From NCBI GenBank assembly GCA_043798815.1, contig JAZDOH010000076.1:1-7461 (forward strand): 7,461 bases of DNA, given 5' to 3'. The notes under the pieces are model-generated. The model saw only the letters and a program-made list of their open reading frames with translations, made no database searches and was not told the DNA's origin. Position numbers and translations under genes: made by a program. Origin of the DNA: JAZDOH01 sp043798815. Lineage in GTDB: Bacteria > Patescibacteriota > Gracilibacteria > UM-FILTER-43-11. Shown in pieces: positions 1 through 5,632 of this stretch (position 1 is the first letter of the stretch; the number at the start of each line of letters is the position of its first letter).

Positions 1-909
1 ACCGTTCAACCATGTCCAGAAATCCTGATCCAATTTCCCAGAGGTTAACTGCTGAGCCTCAACATAATTTTCCAGAGCCGCAACGTGAAGATCGTATTTG
101 CGGGCATCGGCGACCGCGGTAAACATGCTCATTCCTAAAGTGTGACGTGAAACTTCTGTTCCGGCATCCATAAAGGAAATCCCGAGAAGGCCATCGGTGT
201 GCAGTCTGCCGGATTGCAGAAGATGTTGCTTGGTGAGTACCGCAAAAGCGGCACGCTTTGCTGCATCATCACCGGTTAAAAACGCTTCATCAAAACCAAA
301 GGGGATAAGATTCCCGGTTGCATCGCCATTCGGATCAAAAGTCGGATAAATTTGCATTTGTCCGGCTTCGATCTGACGTTTTAAAGAGCCGGCCCGAACG
401 TCCGGCTGAATAAGAGGAAGGCCATCCGAGGCATCCAGAGCGGCGAGAGCGTGGCGAAGTTTTTCATCGCGCCTGATTACATCCGCCATTTGACCCCAGG
501 GGGTAATTGGCAAGGCATCAACATTTCTATCACTTATTCTCACCGGGGCAATCAAAGGAAGTTTGCCGCCGGCAACAAGTACTCCCAGCTGTTCCAGTTT
601 TCTCACGCGTTCCGTATAAGACGCTTCTGAACGCTGCAGGGCTTCGTCCAGCTGATCCGGACGGGCGAAAAGGTTAGCAGACTTATCGGCAGTTTCCGGA
701 CGGCTGGCATGGACAGCGGGAGCTACTGGTTTTGGAGCAACGGGAGCACCGTCGGCTGAATGCACGCCGGCAAGAGTTTCTGTAGCTTGAGCACGAACCT
801 GGAGAGCGGTTATTTCTTTCTCATATACCCGAAGTAATTTATCAGGCGCACGACCTAAGGTCGCCAGGGCGGCGGCAACGTCTGAGTGAGTTATTATTTT
901 TTCTGCCAT
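1..909 (-). CDS. Large protein of unknown function, C-terminus beyond window edge
   Basis: An open frame of 303 codons runs from an ATG at 909 to the window edge without a stop, so the gene is partial at its 3' end. I do not recognise the family with confidence. The N-terminal third (about residues 1-110) is Ala/Glu-rich and looks helical, with a Pro/Ala linker near 54-66 (APVAPKPVAPAV). A more globular region follows, including YPTFDPNGDATG near 188-199, a LGISFMDAGTE stretch near 242-252 and FWTWLNG at the visible end (297-303). There is no signal peptide or membrane helix. The repeated Asp/Gly turns and the aromatic end faintly recall DUF4256-type proteins, but that is only a weak impression. 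The start is supported by a promoter with a perfect -35 box just upstream; there is no Shine-Dalgarno sequence before the ATG. It is transcribed divergently from the NIF3-like gene. The reading frame is secure; the function is open. Confidence 0.8.
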   Translation of the reverse strand, partial: MAEKIITHSDVAAALATLGRAPDKLLRVYEKEITALQVRAQATETLAGVHSADGAPVAPKPVAPAVHASRPETADKSANLFARPDQLDEALQRSEASYTERVRKLEQLGVLVAGGKLPLIAPVRISDRNVDALPITPWGQMADVIRRDEKLRHALAALDASDGLPLIQPDVRAGSLKRQIEAGQMQIYPTFDPNGDATGNLIPFGFDEAFLTGDDAAKRAAFAVLTKQHLLQSGRLHTDGLLGISFMDAGTEVSRHTLGMSMFTAVADARKYDLHVAALENYVEAQQLTSGKLDQDFWTWLNG

Positions 910-923
910 GTTATGAGAGGGTT

Positions 924-932
924 AAAGGAGGG
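924..932 (+). promoter_or_regulatory. Strong Shine-Dalgarno-like site before a 26-codon ORF
   Basis: AAAGGAGGG is a near-ideal complement to the 3' end of 16S rRNA and lies 10 bases before the ATG at 943. It stands out because no other start in this window has a comparable site. The spacing is slightly long. It could be chance, since the same bases fall in the leader of the opposite gene. Confidence 0.35.
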
Positions 933-934
933 TT

Positions 935-963
935 AGTATTTCATGAATTCATTAGTGTGTCAA
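935..963 (-). promoter_or_regulatory. Sigma70-type promoter for the leftward gene at 909
   Basis: On the minus strand a perfect TTGACA (958-963) is followed, after 17 bases, by AATACT (935-940), which matches TATAAT at four of six positions. Transcription would begin near 928, giving a leader of about 19 bases with no Shine-Dalgarno sequence. The -35 box lies inside the inverted repeat GTGT-CA-ACAC (957-966), and the spacer contains the palindrome ATGAATTCAT (943-952), so a repressor could act here. Confidence 0.5.
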
Positions 964-1023
964 CACGAATTTCATCATTTCCCCTGCTGGCGGGAAGATA
1001 AAGTTAATATAATAATAACATGA
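943..1023 (+). CDS. Possible 26-residue Cys/His-rich leader peptide coupled to NIF3
   Basis: A short frame of 26 codons plus TGA begins at 943 behind AAAGGAGGG. Its product has a CQHEFHHFPC segment (residues 6-15) with two Cys and three His, and it ends in VNIIIT. The TGA stop overlaps the NIF3 start in ATGA (1020-1023), the usual geometry of translational coupling. It could be a leader peptide that delivers ribosomes to the NIF3 start, which has no Shine-Dalgarno sequence of its own. Metal binding by the Cys/His segment, and a link to the metalloprotein downstream, are speculation. Against it, a consensus TATAAT within its own 3' end predicts a NIF3 transcript starting at about 1019, which would omit this ORF. 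No clear promoter is visible upstream of 924. Its length alone is not significant. Confidence 0.3.
   Translation: MNSLVCQHEFHHFPCWREDKVNIIIT
1008..1013 (+). promoter_or_regulatory. Consensus -10 box directly before the NIF3 start
   Basis: A perfect TATAAT ends six bases before the ATG at 1020, so transcription would begin at or just before the start codon and yield a leaderless or nearly leaderless mRNA. No good -35 box is found: the hexamer 17 bases upstream is TGCTGG, and there is no TG extension. The surroundings are AT-rich, so a chance match is possible. Confidence 0.35.
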
Positions 1024-1979
1024 AACTTAAAGATCTTTTTTCTCTCGCCGTAAAACTTGGTATGGAAAATGACCCGCGCTCGAAGGCCGAACTCGATGAG
1101 CTTTTGAAGAAGCAAAAAAAAGCCTATGACAAAATGGAAGAAAAGGAAAAGCGGTATTTTGATGAGAGTTTTTTAACAAACCCCTACCATGATTCCCGTA
1201 TTTTGCATGCCAATGATCTGAATGATGAGATCAAGACGATTTTGGTGGGAATCGATATGGAAGAACCTCAACTTCACCTTGCCGTGGAGTTGAACCGACG
1301 CGGAGAAAAAATTGATCTGGTTCTTGGTCATCATCCGGAAGGCCGTGCATTGCTTGGCTTGGGAAATGAAATGCTTCTCATTCCCGATATTCTCGAAGAT
1401 TGCGGCATCCCCATCAACATCGCCGAAAAAGTGAATCACCCTCGTAAAGCGGAAGTGGATCGCGGCGTGAATCCCATCAATTTCATTCGCCCAATCCACA
1501 CCGCCCAGCTTTTGGGGATCAATTGCATGAACACCCATACCATCAGCGACAACATGGTGTATCAGTATTTGAAGAGGAAAGTTTCCAAAGGGAAATATCG
1601 CACCGTGGGAGACGTGGTGGATGATTTGATGAAAGAAAAGGAGTACCAAATGGCTGCCGAAATGGGAAATCCACCCATTGTGGTGTGCGGCAGCAAGGAA
1701 TCCCGCGCCGGCAAGGTGGTAGCCTCGGAAATCACCGGCGGCACGAGCGGAAGTGAGGACATGTACGAAAAAATGTCTCAGGCGGGCGTGGGTACCATCA
1801 TCGCCATGCACATGCAGGAAAAACACCGGAAAGAAGCCGAGAAACACCATCTGAACGTGATTGTGGCCGGCCACATGGCTTCCGATTCGCTCGGCATGAA
1901 CCTGCTTCTCGATCAATTTGAAAAGAAAGGTGTGAAGAAGGTGATCTCCTGCGGAATGTTCCGGGTGAAGAGGAAATAA
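1020..1979 (+). CDS. NIF3-like dinuclear metal-centre protein
   Basis: This 319-residue protein belongs to the NIF3/YbgI-like superfamily, whose members hold two metal ions but whose cellular role is poorly defined; some are annotated as GTP cyclohydrolase-like or NGG1p-interacting factor. The visible metal-site motifs are GHHPEG at 103-108 (H104, H105), THTISD at 172-177 (H173, D177) and GHMASD at 284-289 (H285, D289). The usual final Glu ligand appears replaced by Asp289. Residues about 18-47 form a Lys/Glu-rich helical extension ahead of the core strand VGIDMEE (76-82), and the classic N-terminal WDN motif of short NIF3 proteins is absent. This matches the long subfamily found in some Clostridia and uncultured bacteria as I recall it. 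It is cytoplasmic, with no signal or membrane segment. The start is AT-rich with no Shine-Dalgarno sequence and overlaps the end of a possible 26-codon ORF. The next gene has its own promoter. Confidence 0.85.
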   Translation: MKLKDLFSLAVKLGMENDPRSKAELDELLKKQKKAYDKMEEKEKRYFDESFLTNPYHDSRILHANDLNDEIKTILVGIDMEEPQLHLAVELNRRGEKIDLVLGHHPEGRALLGLGNEMLLIPDILEDCGIPINIAEKVNHPRKAEVDRGVNPINFIRPIHTAQLLGINCMNTHTISDNMVYQYLKRKVSKGKYRTVGDVVDDLMKEKEYQMAAEMGNPPIVVCGSKESRAGKVVASEITGGTSGSEDMYEKMSQAGVGTIIAMHMQEKHRKEAEKHHLNVIVAGHMASDSLGMNLLLDQFEKKGVKKVISCGMFRVKRK

Positions 1980-1998
1980 TCTTAATGTCATTGGGCAC

Positions 1999-2027
1999 TT
2001 GCTTTTGGGCGGCTTTTTTGATATAAT
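1999..2027 (+). promoter_or_regulatory. Sigma70-type promoter for the zinc-ribbon-like gene
   Basis: TTGCTT (1999-2004) and a perfect TATAAT (2022-2027) are 17 bases apart in the 71-base space after the NIF3-like gene. Transcription would start near 2034, giving a leader of about 17 bases rich in A (ACAACAAAAACAA) and without a Shine-Dalgarno sequence. It implies that the downstream gene is transcribed separately from NIF3. Confidence 0.6.
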
Positions 2028-2050
2028 TTTAAGATTTACAACAAAAACAA

Positions 2051-2389
2051 ATGAGCCACCACGATATCCATGAAATCATCAGCCAGATTTCACAGACGCT
2101 GGATTGTCCCCAATGCAAAACACGTATTTTGCCGCACAACATCGCCATCAGCGACATTGTGAACCAGGATTGCATGTTTGACGTGGCGTGCCACAAGTGC
2201 GAAGCGGAAATGAGTTTGTCCGCCCACATTGAAAAGAATCTGACGGATGACGCCAAAACGTTCAACCGCTCATCTCAGATCATGCATGACGGAATCGTTG
2301 AAGAATGCATCAGTCAGGAAGATGTGGTGGCGATCCGCGAAGAAATGAAACGATTTTGCGGCAGCTTCATCGAAGCGTTCTGCCATTAA
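2051..2389 (+). CDS. Small Cys-rich protein, zinc-ribbon-like
   Basis: The 112-residue product has CPQC at 19-22 and CHKC at 47-50, the pair of CxxC knuckles expected of a zinc ribbon with a 24-residue insert; C41, C86, C103 and C111 are additional. The C-terminal part (about 87-110, SQEDVVAIREEMKRFCG) looks like an amphipathic helix. There is no signal peptide or membrane helix, so it is probably cytoplasmic and may bind nucleic acid or protein. I do not recognise a named family, although small proteins with this layout seem common in Patescibacteria. A well-formed promoter and A-rich leader precede the ATG. The TAA overlaps the TAA of convergent dnaA in the shared bases TTAA, leaving no room for a terminator between them. 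The real coding status is supported by the promoter, the paired Cys motifs and the tight fit against dnaA. Confidence 0.75.
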   Translation: MSHHDIHEIISQISQTLDCPQCKTRILPHNIAISDIVNQDCMFDVACHKCEAEMSLSAHIEKNLTDDAKTFNRSSQIMHDGIVEECISQEDVVAIREEMKRFCGSFIEAFCH

Positions 2390-3798
2390 TGAGCAAAGCC
2401 GGCTTCGCGAGTTATGGCGTTCAGGTCGCACAAGAGTTGGCGATCGTTTTTGAGCTGGTCGGCGACGCGGCCCACCGCGTGCAGTACGGTGGTGTGGTTG
2501 CGCTTTCCAATCCCTTCCCCGATTTTGGATAACGACATGTGCAGGCGGGTTTTGGCGAGGTACATGATAATCTGGCGCGGGACGATGCATTCGCGCTGGC
2601 GGGATTCGCCCACCACTTCGGATTTGGGGATTGAGTAATACTGAGCCACACAATCAATCAGATGATCCAGCGTGATGGCGGTGCGGGGAATGGGATCATT
2701 TTCAATGAATCCAACGGGCTTGGTTTCCACCTTGGTGCGCTTGAGAATTTCGGACACGTTTTTGACGGTGGGAGTCGTGTGATCAAATTCATAAATGCCG
2801 ATGGCCTGCCTCAAAACTCCGAGCAGCATGCGCACGGAACGGCTGGCGTTGTAGGCGATGAATTCCAATACTTCCTGGGAAACGAGCATTTCGGCTTCCT
2901 GGCATCGTTCGCGCAAAATAGCGAGCCGAGTCTCATAATCCGGCATTTTTACGTCCACCGTCATTCCTGATTCAAAGCGGGAAACAAGCCGGGCGTCCAG
3001 GAGTGTGAGGGAGGTGGGAGGCTGATCGGAGCTGAGAATGATTTGCTTTCCGCTGTCGTAAAGGACGTTGAAAATGTGGAAAAACTCTTCCTGGCTGCGG
3101 TCTTTGTTGGCGATGAATTGGATGTCGTCGACGATGAGGGCGTCTACTTTGCGGTATTTTTGCCGGAGCCGTTCCATAGAATGGGATTGGATGCAATTCA
3201 CAACATCGTTCACAAACGCTTCGCTCGTCACGTACAAAACCACTTTGCGCGGGTCATGTTGTAAAATGGCTCTTCCGGTTCCCTGGAGCAAATGAGTTTT
3301 TCCCAAACCCACTCCTCCATAGATGAACAGGGGGTTGTAATTTTGGCCCGGATTTTTTGCCACGTTCAGGCATGCCGCATGGGCCAGGCGATTTTCGGGC
3401 GCCACGATGAAATGTTCGAGCCCGTACTGAGAGCTGAGCATTTTGGAGACCAAATCTCCATGCATTTTGACTTCATTTTTTCCTGGAAGCTTGCGAAGGG
3501 ATTTTTCAGGAAAATACACGTTCAAATCCACCGTGCGCGGATCGCCGTCGATCAATGTTAAATCCACTTCGTACTGAACTTGAGTGATGGAAGGATCGAA
3601 TTTTTGGGCGGCAACCAGAACGTCTTTGGCCAAATGAACGGCATGCCAATTGAGGAAAAAAGGCAAAGGCAATCCAAAGGTCATCACGCCGTCTTTGATG
3701 CTTAAAATGGCGGTATTTTTAAACCAGGTGAGAATTTGTGCGCGCCCCAAACTGGCCTGCAAATCCTGGACGATGCGAATCCATAGTTCTTTTTCCAT
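2386..3798 (-). CDS. dnaA: Chromosomal replication initiator protein DnaA
   Basis: DnaA binds DnaA boxes at the origin, forms an ATP-dependent helical filament, opens the duplex and helps load the helicase. All four domains are present in 470 residues. Domain I is about 1-80 (ELWIRIVQDLQ start), followed by a short linker. The AAA+ core has Walker A GGVGLGKT at 161-168, Walker B LIVDD at 221-225, sensor I around ILSSDQ (254-259), an arginine-finger region ARLVSRF at 269-275 and sensor II near SVRMLLGVL at 321-329 (R323). Domain IV has the helix-turn-helix and the signature GKRNHTTVLHA at 431-441. Two points are unusual: N434 stands where most DnaA proteins have Asp in RDHTT, and sensor II has LL where LE is usual. 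The ATG at 3798 suits the conserved N-terminus. No Shine-Dalgarno sequence is present. It follows rseP after 164 bases and is not accompanied by dnaN, recF or a recognisable oriC. Confidence 0.97.
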   Translation of the reverse strand: MEKELWIRIVQDLQASLGRAQILTWFKNTAILSIKDGVMTFGLPLPFFLNWHAVHLAKDVLVAAQKFDPSITQVQYEVDLTLIDGDPRTVDLNVYFPEKSLRKLPGKNEVKMHGDLVSKMLSSQYGLEHFIVAPENRLAHAACLNVAKNPGQNYNPLFIYGGVGLGKTHLLQGTGRAILQHDPRKVVLYVTSEAFVNDVVNCIQSHSMERLRQKYRKVDALIVDDIQFIANKDRSQEEFFHIFNVLYDSGKQIILSSDQPPTSLTLLDARLVSRFESGMTVDVKMPDYETRLAILRERCQEAEMLVSQEVLEFIAYNASRSVRMLLGVLRQAIGIYEFDHTTPTVKNVSEILKRTKVETKPVGFIENDPIPRTAITLDHLIDCVAQYYSIPKSEVVGESRQRECIVPRQIIMYLAKTRLHMSLSKIGEGIGKRNHTTVLHAVGRVADQLKNDRQLLCDLNAITREAGFAH

Positions 3799-3825
3799 AA
3801 GAATTGAAGCCTAAAAACAATAAAG

Positions 3826-3858
3826 AAAAACAGGGAGGCTCAAAGGCGCTCTTCCTGT
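3826..3858 (-). terminator. Imperfect hairpin with U-run in the rseP-dnaA gap
   Basis: On the minus strand ACAGGAA (3858-3852) pairs with TCCCTGT (3836-3830) with one A-C mismatch and a 15-base loop, and a run of T (TTTTCTTT) follows. It could end transcripts from the rseP operon. If dnaA is transcribed from the candidate promoter at 3891-3919, the hairpin would instead lie in the dnaA leader and might act as an attenuator. The stem is weak and it ends only about 30 bases before the dnaA start, so this is tentative. Confidence 0.3.
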
Positions 3859-3890
3859 ATTTGTCTTTCATTTTTGTATCGTGGGGTTTT

Positions 3891-3919
3891 ATCCTAATCC
3901 ATCCTTTTTATCTTTCCAA
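3891..3919 (-). promoter_or_regulatory. dnaA: Candidate dnaA promoter
   Basis: On the minus strand TTGGAA (3914-3919) and TAGGAT (3891-3896) each match the sigma70 consensus at four of six positions and are 17 bases apart. The start would be near 3884, giving a leader of about 86 bases that includes the hairpin at 3830-3858. Three TTATC elements on the plus strand (3889, 3908 and 3947) overlap or flank it and resemble degenerate DnaA sites, which would allow autoregulation, but none is a full DnaA box. Confidence 0.35.
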
Positions 3920-3948
3920 GAAGATTCGATTGACGCGAACGTCGGGTT

Positions 3949-3977
3949 ATCGATTGATCAATTTATTTTAATAAATT
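3949..3977. repeat. Cluster of small palindromes at the rseP end
   Basis: ATCGAT (3949-3954) overlaps the perfect palindrome ATTGATCAAT (3953-3962), which in turn overlaps the inverted repeat AATTTATT-TT-AATAAATT (3960-3977) that spans the rseP stop codon. A further short hairpin, GACG-TTCG-CGTC on the minus strand, lies at 3932-3943. These may be operator or RNA structures between rseP and dnaA, but AT-rich sequence yields such repeats often. Confidence 0.3.
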
Positions 3978-5072
3978 CACCACATCTTTCCAGGTCACGG
4001 CAAATATCAAAAGTAATAGAAGGGCGAATCCCGCGCTGTGAATGATGGATTCCCACTTGGGGCTGGGACGACGGCGCAGAACGAGTTCGAATAATAAAAA
4101 CAATAATCGTCCTCCGTCCAACGCGGGGAAAGGCATGATGTTGAGAACGCCCAAAGAAATGGAAATGAGAGCCATGAATTGCAGCAGCGCCATGAACCCC
4201 TGCTGTACGAATTTGTACGTCATCGTGGCAATCCCCACGGGCCCGGCTACGCCTTCGGGAATGGCGAATTTGGCTACTAAGCTCACCAGGACATTCCCCA
4301 ACATTTTAACGGTGAGAACCGAAAGCCGTCCCACTTCACGAGCCGCCTTGAGGGGGGCGATGTACCATGGGTAGCGAACGGGATTAACCGCAGTGATGAA
4401 TTGCTCATCGGAAATGGAAACCCCCACTTTTCCTTCCGAGTCAGGCGTGATTTCCATTGGTTGTTCTTTTTCTGCGTGAACAACGATGAGGTGATTCACT
4501 CCTGTCTTGAGCGATTTTCCAAATCCTTCCGACAACGCTGTGGGCGCGTCATTGACGCTGATGATCATGTCCCCCGCCACCAGCCCTGCCTTGGCGGCCG
4601 GGGAATCCGGCAGCACTTCATGCACATAAAGCACGGGAACACTTTCAACTAGTCCTTGTGTCATGGCGGCCTGCACATCCTGCTGTGTGATCAGGAAAGG
4701 GCGCATTCCAACAATCCAGCCAAACGTGATGAGAATCCACGCTAACAAAAAATTCATGAGCACCCCTGCTACCACCACCGCCGCACGACTCCCCCATTTT
4801 TTAGAAGCGAAACTGCGAGGGTCTTTGAGCGCTGCCGGATCCGAGCTGTCTTCACCATAAAGCCGCACGTATCCCCCAAAGGGAATCCAGTTTATGGAAT
4901 AAACCGTACCTTGTTTGTCTGTGTAAATCGCTTTGGCGCGAGGGGGCAATCCGATTCCAAATTCTTCCACTTTGATGCCAGCCCGCCGGGCCGCGGCGAA
5001 ATGGCCCCATTCGTGCACCAAAACAAGCAGCGAAAAAATGACGATAAAGGCGACAATGGTAACAAAAATCAT
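3963..5072 (-). CDS. rseP: RIP metalloprotease RseP (site-2 protease, M50)
   Basis: This integral membrane zinc protease cuts membrane-embedded substrates, typically anti-sigma factors or leftover signal peptides. In 369 residues it shows the active-site motif HEWGH at 20-24 within the first membrane helix, the conserved GIGLPPRA and PFGGYVRL segments (about 39-46 and 64-71), a second helix at about 97-120, one PDZ domain (about 148-200, with SPAAKAGLVAGD), and the second catalytic motif NIMPFPALDGG at 311-321 (D319) in the third core helix, followed by a C-terminal helix at about 345-360. E. coli RseP is longer and has two PDZ domains, so this is a compact one-PDZ form like that of many non-proteobacteria. 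Four bases separate its ATG from the frr stop, so it is almost certainly cotranscribed with pyrH and frr. No anti-sigma factor gene is seen nearby, and the substrate is unknown. Confidence 0.95.
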   Translation of the reverse strand: MIFVTIVAFIVIFSLLVLVHEWGHFAAARRAGIKVEEFGIGLPPRAKAIYTDKQGTVYSINWIPFGGYVRLYGEDSSDPAALKDPRSFASKKWGSRAAVVVAGVLMNFLLAWILITFGWIVGMRPFLITQQDVQAAMTQGLVESVPVLYVHEVLPDSPAAKAGLVAGDMIISVNDAPTALSEGFGKSLKTGVNHLIVVHAEKEQPMEITPDSEGKVGVSISDEQFITAVNPVRYPWYIAPLKAAREVGRLSVLTVKMLGNVLVSLVAKFAIPEGVAGPVGIATMTYKFVQQGFMALLQFMALISISLGVLNIMPFPALDGGRLLFLLFELVLRRRPSPKWESIIHSAGFALLLLLIFAVTWKDVVNLLK

Positions 5073-5076
5073 AGGA

Positions 5077-5622
5077 TTAAACGGTCATTACGTCTTGTTC
5101 TTTCTTTTTAGCCGCCTCTTCAATTTTCTTATTAAATTCATCGACTTTCTTTTGAATGACCTCTTCTTTGCTTTTTTTCTCGTCTTCGCTGAGTTCCATG
5201 ACTTTGAGCTGGCTCATGGCTTCATGCCGCGCGTTGCGAATGGCGATGCGAGCTTCTTCAGCAGTGCGGTTAACGAGTTTAACAAGTTCGCGCCGACGCT
5301 CTTCGGTGAGCGGAGGCAGGTTGAGCCGGATGAGTATGCCGTCGTTTTGGGGATTCAATCCCAGATTCGAATCCCGGATGGCTTTTTCCACCGCCTGGAT
5401 TTGGCTCCGATCCCATGGCTGAATGACGATCTGATGAAATTCGGGAATGGAAATGTTGGCCAAAGCCTTGAGCGGCATGCGAGTGCCGTAGCTTTCGACG
5501 AGGACGCCTTCAACCAATGCGGCGTTGGCGCGGCCGGTTTGGATTTTAGAGTATTCCGCGTGAAGATGATCCAGCGTCTGCTGAAACTTGGCGAACGCGT
5601 CCATTAAAACTTGTTGAGACAT
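5077..5622 (-). CDS. frr: Ribosome recycling factor
   Basis: RRF acts with EF-G to split post-termination ribosomes and release mRNA and tRNA. The 181-residue length is close to the usual 185. Conserved parts are visible in order: the first helix of the three-helix bundle with IQTGRANAALVEG (27-39), the beta-sandwich domain with YGTRMPL and IQPWD (67-71), then RLNLPPLTEERRRELVK (99-115), and the long C-terminal helices with RNARHEA (129-135), whose Arg132 corresponds to the functionally important Arg of the family. The end is Lys/Glu-rich. It begins 10 bases after the pyrH stop and stops 4 bases before rseP, in the widely conserved pyrH-frr order. No Shine-Dalgarno sequence precedes the ATG; the short space is AT-rich. 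Confidence 0.97.
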   Translation of the reverse strand: MSQQVLMDAFAKFQQTLDHLHAEYSKIQTGRANAALVEGVLVESYGTRMPLKALANISIPEFHQIVIQPWDRSQIQAVEKAIRDSNLGLNPQNDGILIRLNLPPLTEERRRELVKLVNRTAEEARIAIRNARHEAMSQLKVMELSEDEKKSKEEVIQKKVDEFNKKIEEAAKKKEQDVMTV

Positions 5623-5632
5623 AAATAATCGA

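Noticed and set aside
1173..1991. 272-codon minus-strand open frame, very rich in His and Phe
   Set aside because: It lies antisense to the well-supported NIF3-like gene, and its odd composition reflects the opposite strand of that gene; no family motif is seen.
2001..2019. GC-rich stretch followed by TTTTTT after NIF3, possible terminator
   Set aside because: GGGCGGC has no matching partner to form a stem; the bases are better read as the spacer of the promoter for the next gene.
3799..3962. Chromosome origin next to dnaA
   Set aside because: No full DnaA box cluster or AT-rich unwinding region is visible, and the gap is short; the TTATC elements are only partial matches.
4933..5607. 224-codon plus-strand open frame
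   Set aside because: It is antisense to frr and the start of rseP, both certain genes; its Phe-rich content is a shadow of their Lys/Glu codons.
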